Source: Vicinamibacteria bacterium
GTDB taxonomy: Bacteria; Acidobacteriota; Vicinamibacteria; Fen-336; JAGNNV01
NCBI GenBank assembly: GCA_019694155.1
Contig: JAIBCN010000056.1
Location: 1-64,000, forward strand
DNA length: 64,000 nt
Reading direction: 5' to 3'
Shown here piece by piece: positions 58,366-64,000 of the stretch. The translations under genes were made by a program, and so were the position numbers. Each line of letters starts with the position of its first letter. The first letter of the stretch is position 1. Under the pieces are notes generated by a model that had not been told where the DNA came from, made no database searches, and was given only the letters and a program-made list of their open reading frames with translations.

Positions 58366-58455
58366 TTAGGGGGTGGCGGCTCGTGCTTTGCTGGCGGCTT
58401 GCACGGGCGGGGTAGGGGGGCGGTGCCGGTTGGGGCTGGTCGGGTTGGCGGAGGG

Positions 58456-59457
58456 TTAGGTGGTTGTGGCGGGGAGGTCCCAGTTGGTGTGGGGGGCCTT
58501 GTTTAGGACGAACCACTTCCAGAGGATCTCGCGGTAGGTGCGCGGCTTGATGCCGAGTTCGGCGTACATCGGGCGCAGGATCATGTGCAGCTTGCGCAGG
58601 TTGTAGAAGGGCACGCGCGGGAAGTAGTGGTGCTCGGCGTGGTAGTTCGAATAGACGAACAGGAAGTCCCAGATGCCGGAGGGCTGCATCACCGTGGACC
58701 ACTTGAGGGGGTGCGTGGGGTCGATGCAGTAGTGCTGGCCCAGTCGGTTGATGGTGAAAGCGACGGGGAAGACCAGGAAGTAGGGGAGGAACCACACCCG
58801 GAGCATGGCTCCCAGGCCGCCGAAGTAGTACAAGGCGGCGCCCACCGACAGCTGGATCACGATCGTCGCCATGCGCTCGCGCGCGATGGTGCGTCGCAGG
58901 GCTTCCGGATACGTCTTCACTTCCTGAGCGGCGGCCCGGAAGTAGATGGGCATCAGGGCCGGCGTGCAGTAGAGCAGCTTGAACCAGCGCGCGTTTCGCT
59001 TGGGCGACAGCCAGTGGCGCTTCGGGTCCTCATCGTTGGTGCCAAGGCCGTCGTGATGGTCGAGGTGCCAGCGCGTGAACTGCGAGGCGGAGATGCCGCT
59101 CGTGATCGCGTAGAGCAAGCCCAGGACGCGTTCGGCGGGTGGGTTCGTCTTCTTGAATACCGCGCTGTGCACCACCTCGTGGAGCAAGGTGGTCATGTTG
59201 AAGAAGGTGAAGCCCTGCAGGACGATGAGAGGCGCCGCGATCCACCAGGGCTGGTCCTGGTAGAGGATCACGGAGCACACGGCTACGATGGCGAACTGGC
59301 GGGCCGCATAGGCGAGATGGATCGCCGGGTTCTTCTCCGAGAGGGCCACGAGCTGTTCGCTCGATACCGTCTTGTGGAGAACATCCTTGAACGGCCCGAC
59401 CGCCTTCCAGTAGTGCTTCGATTTCGGGGCGGGGCCGGCAGCTTCGATTGCATCCAT
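58456..59457 (-). CDS. Membrane-bound fatty acid desaturase
   Basis: 333 residues with the three histidine boxes of the di-iron membrane desaturases/hydroxylases: HEVVH at His93, HLDHH at His131 and HAEHH at His273 (NYHAEHHYFP). Four membrane helices surround them. It introduces double bonds or hydroxyls into acyl chains or related lipids; the substrate is not visible. No ferredoxin or electron-donor gene is adjacent. Confidence 0.92.
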   Translation of the reverse strand: MDAIEAAGPAPKSKHYWKAVGPFKDVLHKTVSSEQLVALSEKNPAIHLAYAARQFAIVAVCSVILYQDQPWWIAAPLIVLQGFTFFNMTTLLHEVVHSAVFKKTNPPAERVLGLLYAITSGISASQFTRWHLDHHDGLGTNDEDPKRHWLSPKRNARWFKLLYCTPALMPIYFRAAAQEVKTYPEALRRTIARERMATIVIQLSVGAALYYFGGLGAMLRVWFLPYFLVFPVAFTINRLGQHYCIDPTHPLKWSTVMQPSGIWDFLFVYSNYHAEHHYFPRVPFYNLRKLHMILRPMYAELGIKPRTYREILWKWFVLNKAPHTNWDLPATTT

Positions 59458-59584
59458 CGGAACCGATTTTATCAGCCGGTCCCCTTGGGCCCGTAGCGTG
59501 AGATGCAGGTCCGAGGCGCTAGGCGGTGGGACGTTGCCCGCTGCGCGTAGAAGGTGCGGATGCGCGGCGGAGAGAGGGAAGCGG

Positions 59585-59604
59585 ATCCCGGCTTTCGCCG
59601 GGAT
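59585..59604. repeat. Perfect 8-bp hairpin (dispersed-repeat type)
   Basis: ATCCCGGC-TTTC-GCCGGGAT, sited 34 bp after the NDH-2 stop codon. It has no T-run on either side, so it is a weak terminator at best. The core resembles a palindromic repeat common in many bacterial genomes. Confidence 0.6.
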
Positions 59605-59638
59605 ACGCGGTTGCGCTGAGAGGGCCTGAGCGCAACCG

Positions 59639-60877
59639 CTAGTCTCCAGTGATCAGGCGCGCGCCCCTTCGGTGGGTGATGTAGGAGTAGGCCCAGCCGA
59701 TCAGGACGATGATGCGGTTTCGGAAGCCGATGAGGAAGGCGATGTGGATGCCGAGCCAGGCAAGCCAGGCCAGGCGCCCGGACATCTTCCAGCCGAACAG
59801 GTCGCCCACCGCGGCGCCGCGTCCGATCACCGCGAACGTGCCCTTGTCCACGTATCGAAACGGCGTGGTGGTCCGGCGTTCGATGAGGGCGGCCACGTTG
59901 CGGGCGGCGTGACGTCCCGCCTGCATGGCCGCGGGGCAGACGCCTGGCACCTGAGCGCCGTCCTGCTGGACGGACGCGAGATCCCCGGCTACGAACACGT
60001 GCGGCGCTCCGGGAACCGAGAGGTCGGGGTTCACGGGAACCCTCCCCGCGCGGTCGAGCTTCACGCCGAGTGAGGCCGCGAGGCTCGAGCCCTGCACCCC
60101 CGCCGCCCAGATAACCGTCCGCGTTCCCACGCGGTCCGCTCCGAGGGTGACGCCGCCCTCGTCGATGCCGGTGACGCGGGTTCCGGTCCAGACCTCCACC
60201 CCAAGCCGCTCCAGCTGGGCGCGGGCCGCCGCCGAGAGGTCGGACGGGAAAGGAGGCAGCACCCGGTCGACGCCCTCGACCAGGATGATGCGCGCCGACT
60301 TGGGGTCGATGGTACGGAAGTCGCGAGCGAGGGTGCGGCGCGAGATCTCGGCGAGGGCTCCCGCCATTTCCACCCCGGTGGGGCCGGCGCCGATCACCAC
60401 GAAGGTCATGAAGGCCCGCCGCTTCTCGGGATCGGTCTCCCGCTCCGCGCACTCGTAGGCCACGAAGACGCGTCTTCGGATCTCGAGCGCGTCTTCGATG
60501 GTCTTGAGGCCCGGGGCGCTCGCCGCCCAGTCGTCGTGCCCGAAGTAGGAGTGACTCGCGCCGGTGCCGACGATCAGGTAGTCGAAGGGGATGGGGGCTC
60601 CGTCCGTCTCCACCACGGAGGCGGCGAGGTCGACCCGCCGCGCCTCGGCCAGGAGGACTTTGCAGTTCTTCTGGCTGGAGAGGATGCTCCGGATGGGCGC
60701 CGCAATGTCCGCGGGGTTGAGGGCAGCGGTCGCGACCTGGTACAGCATCGGTTGGAAGACGTGGTGGTTCTTGCGGTCGACGAGGGTCAGGGAGACGGGA
60801 GCGTTCCTGAGGGAGCGGGCGGCATAGAGGCCCGCGAAGCCGCCGCCCAGGATGACCACGCGGGGCGCGGTGCTCAC
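59639..60877 (-). CDS. Type II NADH dehydrogenase-like FAD oxidoreductase
   Basis: 412 residues from GTG 60877. FAD-binding Rossmann motif VVILGGGFAGLYAARSL at residue 7, NHHVFQPMLYQVATAALNP (quinone site region typical of NDH-2), NADH-binding FVVIGAGPTGVEMAGAL at about 165, and FAD motif HVFVAGDLASV at about 300. The C-terminus (WLAWLGIHIAFLIGFRNRIIVLIGWAYSYI) is the membrane-anchoring amphipathic helix of NDH-2. It oxidises NADH with quinone without pumping protons. Start overlaps the upstream gene stop by 4 nt. Confidence 0.93.
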   Translation of the reverse strand: MSTAPRVVILGGGFAGLYAARSLRNAPVSLTLVDRKNHHVFQPMLYQVATAALNPADIAAPIRSILSSQKNCKVLLAEARRVDLAASVVETDGAPIPFDYLIVGTGASHSYFGHDDWAASAPGLKTIEDALEIRRRVFVAYECAERETDPEKRRAFMTFVVIGAGPTGVEMAGALAEISRRTLARDFRTIDPKSARIILVEGVDRVLPPFPSDLSAAARAQLERLGVEVWTGTRVTGIDEGGVTLGADRVGTRTVIWAAGVQGSSLAASLGVKLDRAGRVPVNPDLSVPGAPHVFVAGDLASVQQDGAQVPGVCPAAMQAGRHAARNVAALIERRTTTPFRYVDKGTFAVIGRGAAVGDLFGWKMSGRLAWLAWLGIHIAFLIGFRNRIIVLIGWAYSYITHRRGARLITGD

Positions 60878-62931
60878 CGGGCGGCCCTCAACATCGGAGC
60901 GGCGTCGGCCGGGGGCACGCGAAGGAGGGACATCGGCCTTCGCAGGATGCGGAGCAGGGTCAGTCCGAGAAGCGCCGCCCCGCGGCCGGCAGGCATGCGG
61001 CGGGCGCGCAGCGCGGTCGCGAAGGCGAGCGTGAAGCTCACGCCGAGATTGCAGATGCCGATGGCCGCGACGCCTCCGGCCATGCTCGCCCACGTCCCGG
61101 GTTCGAGGGGGCCGAAGTCCAGGGCCGCCACCGAGAGGGCGAGACTCCCTGTCACCAGAGTCACATGCCTTACCTCGAGAGGCAGGCCGAAGAACCGCCC
61201 GAACTCCGGGGCGAAGGCGAGCCCCGCGCCGAGGACCAGCGCGGCGGCAACGCCGCCCACGTTGCGGGAGAGGAAATCGGCCACCGCGTGAACGCGCTTC
61301 TCTCCGAACCGCACGCGCAGGCCTCCCTGGGACCTGAGAGCGCCCGCCACGTCATAGAACACGAAGGCGTTGTCGATCCAGCTGGCCACCCAGCCGCCGA
61401 TCCACAGGATCACCCCGGTGAACATGGCGAAGGGAATGGTCAGTGAGCCCCACGGGCTCACCGACTCGATCACGTGCGCGGCCTTGTCGGCGGCCAGGAG
61501 GTGCCCTCGGCCGGCGAGGCCGATGGCGGCGTCGAGAAGCAGGGCGGCGGGGATGACCCCGACCAGGTTCCCGACCACGGCGGCGATCTGGGTCCGCAGT
61601 ATGGCGGTCGCGGTGGCCACGAACTCGCCGTCCGCCGCAGAGTCGGGGGTCGGGGAGAGGCGGGCCGAGAGGGCCGAGGCGGTCATGGCCGGCATCTTGG
61701 TGGCGAGCTTCAGGTGCAGGAAGTGCATCGCGGTGAAGCTGCCGCCGTAGTTGAGGGCGCCATAGAGCGCTTCGAAGAACGGAGGCAGACCTTTGGGCCC
61801 GATGTACTTGATGAGGGCGGTCATGGAGACGAAGACGCCGCCCAGGGTCGCGGCGGTCAGGATGTGGCGCAGGTCGTGGTTGCTGCGGGCGATGCCTTCC
61901 TCGCCGGTCTCGCCCGCGCGCTCCACGGTCTTTCTGGCGATGAGGTGGACGCTCTGGGTGATGACACGGCCGGGGCGGCGATCGTCGAGCTCGCCCCGCA
62001 CGAGTTCGACGAGAAGACCCCACACCGCCTCGGCGCGGGCCGCGGACCCGGCCTGCGCGTCGCGGACGACGGCGATGACCCTTGCCAGGCGCTCCATGCG
62101 CGCGAGATAGGCGTTCGCCCGCTCCATCTGGAAGACGAGGTCGACGCTCACACCGCGCGCCTCCACCTGCGAGAGGACGCCGTCCAGGAAGACGCGCGAG
62201 GCGGTCGTGGCCCTGAGGAAAGCGTCGAGGTCGGGAGCGCCTCCGCCTGCCACCGAGGTGGAGAGTCTGCGGGCCTGGTCTTCGAGCAGGACCATGGGAT
62301 GTTGGGCGAGGGGGCCGACGAGGGGCGAACGAACCGAGACCTCGTCGCGGAGCGCGATGGAGGTCGTTCGGTTGGCGAGGAGCCAGACCGCCTCCGCCAT
62401 TTCCTGGACCAGGCCCGCGAGCCGGGACGCAGGGATCGAGGCCCGCAGCCACTCGATGAGAGCCTCCCGTTCGTTCGCGGGAATCCGCTCGAGCCAGACG
62501 TCATCTCCGCGCGATGCGAAGACCTGCTGGAGCGCGCCGGAGAGGGATCCCTCGTTGAGCACCGGCGGCAGCACCGACCGCACCAGGCGGCCCAGGAGCT
62601 CCTGCATGAAGGAAGCCGAGGAAGGGAGGCCCGCTTCGCAGTAGATCCGCAAGGCCGAGCCGCGTGAGAGAACCTCGGCGATAACCGAGCCTCCGGCCTG
62701 CGCCCAGTCCTGGTGCTGGTTCAGCCTCTGCAGGAGGAGGTGGGTGCGCGCTTCAGGAGTGAAGCGGAAGCCGCGTTCCCCGCGGAGATAGCGGGCGAGT
62801 GACCGAAGCCAGTCCATCTGCTCGGGGGCGGAGCGTCCCCGCGTTTCCATGGCGAGCAGGAGGATCGTGTTCAGATCGCGCCGCTTCCCGCCGCGCAGAG
62901 CGATCAACCATCGAGTCAGCGTGTCTTTCAA
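60874..62931 (-). CDS. Gcr-family (COG4389) membrane protein
   Basis: About 685 residues. The N-terminal half is helical and soluble (to ~370), and the second half has about six or seven membrane helices ([61 protein letters not shown]). This matches the family annotated as 'site-specific recombinase Gcr', but no recombinase active site is visible and it is an integral membrane protein, so that name is doubtful. Key invariant-looking segments: [28 protein letters not shown] and [19 protein letters not shown]. Start uncertain: TTG 62931 follows AAAGGGG; the frame is open to 63012. Confidence 0.82.
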   Translation of the reverse strand: MKDTLTRWLIALRGGKRRDLNTILLLAMETRGRSAPEQMDWLRSLARYLRGERGFRFTPEARTHLLLQRLNQHQDWAQAGGSVIAEVLSRGSALRIYCEAGLPSSASFMQELLGRLVRSVLPPVLNEGSLSGALQQVFASRGDDVWLERIPANEREALIEWLRASIPASRLAGLVQEMAEAVWLLANRTTSIALRDEVSVRSPLVGPLAQHPMVLLEDQARRLSTSVAGGGAPDLDAFLRATTASRVFLDGVLSQVEARGVSVDLVFQMERANAYLARMERLARVIAVVRDAQAGSAARAEAVWGLLVELVRGELDDRRPGRVITQSVHLIARKTVERAGETGEEGIARSNHDLRHILTAATLGGVFVSMTALIKYIGPKGLPPFFEALYGALNYGGSFTAMHFLHLKLATKMPAMTASALSARLSPTPDSAADGEFVATATAILRTQIAAVVGNLVGVIPAALLLDAAIGLAGRGHLLAADKAAHVIESVSPWGSLTIPFAMFTGVILWIGGWVASWIDNAFVFYDVAGALRSQGGLRVRFGEKRVHAVADFLSRNVGGVAAALVLGAGLAFAPEFGRFFGLPLEVRHVTLVTGSLALSVAALDFGPLEPGTWASMAGGVAAIGICNLGVSFTLAFATALRARRMPAGRGAALLGLTLLRILRRPMSLLRVPPADAAPMLRAAR

Positions 62932-63087
62932 CAAGTCCCCTTTGCGTGGGATTCTGCCATCAGCGCCGCGACTGAGGGGGGCGTCAGGGCGGATCTGGCA
63001 CGGCTCCTGCACAGGAGATCCTCGACCCCTCGGCCCCGCAATGGTGCGCCAGGCTCTGCGAGGGGCATTGAAAGGAATTTCCCCCGA

Positions 63088-63468
63088 ATGAAGAATCTCA
63101 TCCTCAAGAGCGGCGTGCTCGCGCTCGCCGTTTCCGTCATGGCTCTTCCCACGTTCGCTCAGACCGCGGCCACGAAGACCCCCGCCAAGTCCGAGGCGCC
63201 CAAGGCCGAGGTGAAGAAGGCCGAGCCGTCCAAGTCCGAGGCCCCCAAGGCCGAGACGAAGAAGGCGCCTGTGGCGAAAGAGTTGCTCGATATCAATACC
63301 GCCACACAGGAGCAGCTCGAAGCGCTTCCTTCTGTCGGCAAGGCCTACGCGGAGAAGATCATCGCCGGCCGCCCCTACAAGGCGAAGACCGATCTCACCA
63401 CGCGGAAGATCGTCCCCGGTTCCGTCTACAACAAGATCAAGGGCCAGATCATCGCGAAGCAGTCGTAG
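63088..63468 (+). CDS. Secreted ComEA-like helix-hairpin-helix protein
   Basis: 126 residues. Signal peptide at about 1-24 ([18 protein letters not shown]), then a Lys/Ala/Glu/Pro-rich spacer with the imperfect repeat SEAPKAE-KKAEPSK. The HhH domain covers about 66-126: [33 protein letters not shown], then the second part ([20 protein letters not shown]). ComEA binds DNA in the periplasm during transformation; small homologues have unknown roles. A strong terminator follows at 63493. Confidence 0.9.
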   Translation: MKNLILKSGVLALAVSVMALPTFAQTAATKTPAKSEAPKAEVKKAEPSKSEAPKAETKKAPVAKELLDINTATQEQLEALPSVGKAYAEKIIAGRPYKAKTDLTTRKIVPGSVYNKIKGQIIAKQS

Positions 63469-63492
63469 TCCCTTCGCTTAGATCGTGAGATC

Positions 63493-63527
63493 GGCCGGGT
63501 CCCCTGGACCCGGCCTGTTTCTTTTTC
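63493..63527 (+). terminator. Rho-independent terminator after the HhH gene
   Basis: Stem GGCCGGGTCC (63493-63502), 3-nt loop CCT, complementary arm 63506-63515, followed by TGTTTCTTTTTC (63516-63527). It is placed 24 bp after the stop codon and also separates the convergent sigma-54 activator. Confidence 0.9.
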
Positions 63528-63543
63528 GATGCCACGCGCCGGA

Positions 63544-63999
63544 TCAGGGCGCCTCGTCCTTCTCGTCGACCCAGGTCAGGCCGAAGCGCTCGGCCATGCG
63601 GTAGAGCGTCCGGCGGTCGATTCCCAGCACCTCGGCCGCGCGCTTCTTGTTGCCCTTCAAGGCCGCGACCACGTGCTGCAGGTAGCGCTTCTCCATTTCG
63701 TCGAGAGTCGGGAGGTCCTCAAACGCTCTCTGCGCGAAGGTGGTCGCGTGGGGCTGCAGATCGCCGGGCAGATCCTCGGCGTCGATCGAACGCCCGGGAG
63801 ACGTCAGCACGAGGCGCTCGATCACGTGCTCGAGCTCCCGGACATTGCCGGGCCAGGCATAGGCCGCGAGCTTCGCCATGGCGCGGGCGGTGACGATGGC
63901 GCGCGTCCCGTCGGCCCGAGGAAACCGGCCGAGGAAGGACTCCACGAGGAGCGGCACGTCGTCCGGCCGCTCGCGCAGCGCGGGAAGCCGGATCTCCAC
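63544..63999 (-). CDS. Sigma-54-dependent activator, C-terminal part (runs off window)
   Basis: Only the last ~151 residues are in the window. RLPALRERPDDVPLLVESFL and AYAWPGNVRELEHVIERLVLTSPG belong to the end of the AAA+ sigma-54 interaction domain. The C-terminus (EMEKRYLQHVVAALKGNKKRAAEVLGIDRRTLYRMAERFGL) is a Fis-type helix-turn-helix. The GAFTGA region and any receiver domain lie beyond the right edge, so it cannot be said whether this is an NtrC-type response regulator. Confidence 0.92.
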   Translation of the reverse strand: MEIRLPALRERPDDVPLLVESFLGRFPRADGTRAIVTARAMAKLAAYAWPGNVRELEHVIERLVLTSPGRSIDAEDLPGDLQPHATTFAQRAFEDLPTLDEMEKRYLQHVVAALKGNKKRAAEVLGIDRRTLYRMAERFGLTWVDEKDEAP

Positions 64000-64000
64000 G

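Larger units (their letters stand above)
58116..58455. other. Intergenic region with a 133-bp tandem duplication
   Basis: Bases from about 58163 are repeated at 133-bp spacing: GATCAGGG... at 58163 and GATCACGG... at 58296, continuing to about 58420 with only three differences. Each unit contains a reversed copy of the dispersed repeat (58185-58232 and 58316-58365) and the motif GGGTGGCGGCT. No gene is supported; the repetitive frames here are artefacts. Confidence 0.85.

Noticed and set aside
60874..62931. Possible integrase role for the 'recombinase'-named Gcr-family gene
   Set aside because: It is a polytopic membrane protein without tyrosine- or serine-recombinase residues and cannot be the missing integron integrase.
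1..64000. tRNA, rRNA, CRISPR arrays, insertion sequences, prophage genes
   Set aside because: I looked for conserved tRNA/rRNA segments, regular short repeats with unique spacers, and transposase or phage motifs, and found none I could support.

Overview
This is a high-GC bacterial chromosomal segment. Two orphan ADOP-type permeases, one paired with a PadR regulator, suggest Acidobacteriota or a nearby phylum; large secreted M14 and S10 peptidases, an ECF42-like sigma operon and a DUF2378-like protein are compatible with this. The phylum is inferred from gene families only. I saw no rRNA, tRNA, CRISPR array or phage genes.

Layout. 1-330: the end of a 120-bp tandem repeat. 468-3483: ADOP permease and PadR regulator with an operator. 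3667-9796: PLP enzyme, RidA, dienelactone hydrolase and DinB operon, an FtrA-like regulator, and a CocE-type hydrolase; the operon and the CocE gene share one promoter box. 9922-17653: second ADOP permease, an apparently exported NADAR protein, an M14 peptidase, a GDT1-type transporter and a ROK kinase. 17690-21211: ArsR regulator, a SRPBCC-SRPBCC-RibD fusion, a BNR protein and a MoaD-like protein. 21274-31010: S10 peptidase, modABC, a P-type ATPase, an NTF2/metallo-beta-lactamase fusion and an SGNH hydrolase. 31035-34658: five-gene ECF42 operon with two YCII/DGPF genes and a candidate ECF promoter. 34756-40854: murB, murA (Asp in place of the catalytic Cys), cupin, AMIN/amidase_3, GerMN protein and an aminotransferase.

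The most notable region is about 41488-49103: an array of ten tandem integron cassettes with ten attC sites and no integrase gene in the window. The attC sites have the classical imperfect hairpin with unpaired extra bases. The two ends of each cassette are complementary to each other (9 of 9 bases in six consecutive cassettes), as expected if each cassette once existed as a circle closed at G/TT. Cargo includes TonB-C-like proteins, a DUF4261 protein, a ClpX-type zinc-finger protein, a HEAT-repeat protein and small membrane proteins, all on the plus strand.

49131-63999 returns to ordinary chromosome after two small membrane proteins and a broken ATPase gene: phospholipase D, amidase, cupin, msrB, DUF2378-like protein, ketopantoate reductase family protein, ABC exporter, fatty acid desaturase, NDH-2, Gcr-family membrane protein, a ComEA-like HhH protein and the end of a sigma-54 activator. 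Dispersed 'GTCATTGCGAG...GAAGCAA' repeats lie at 40.9, 41.1 and 58.2-58.4 kb.
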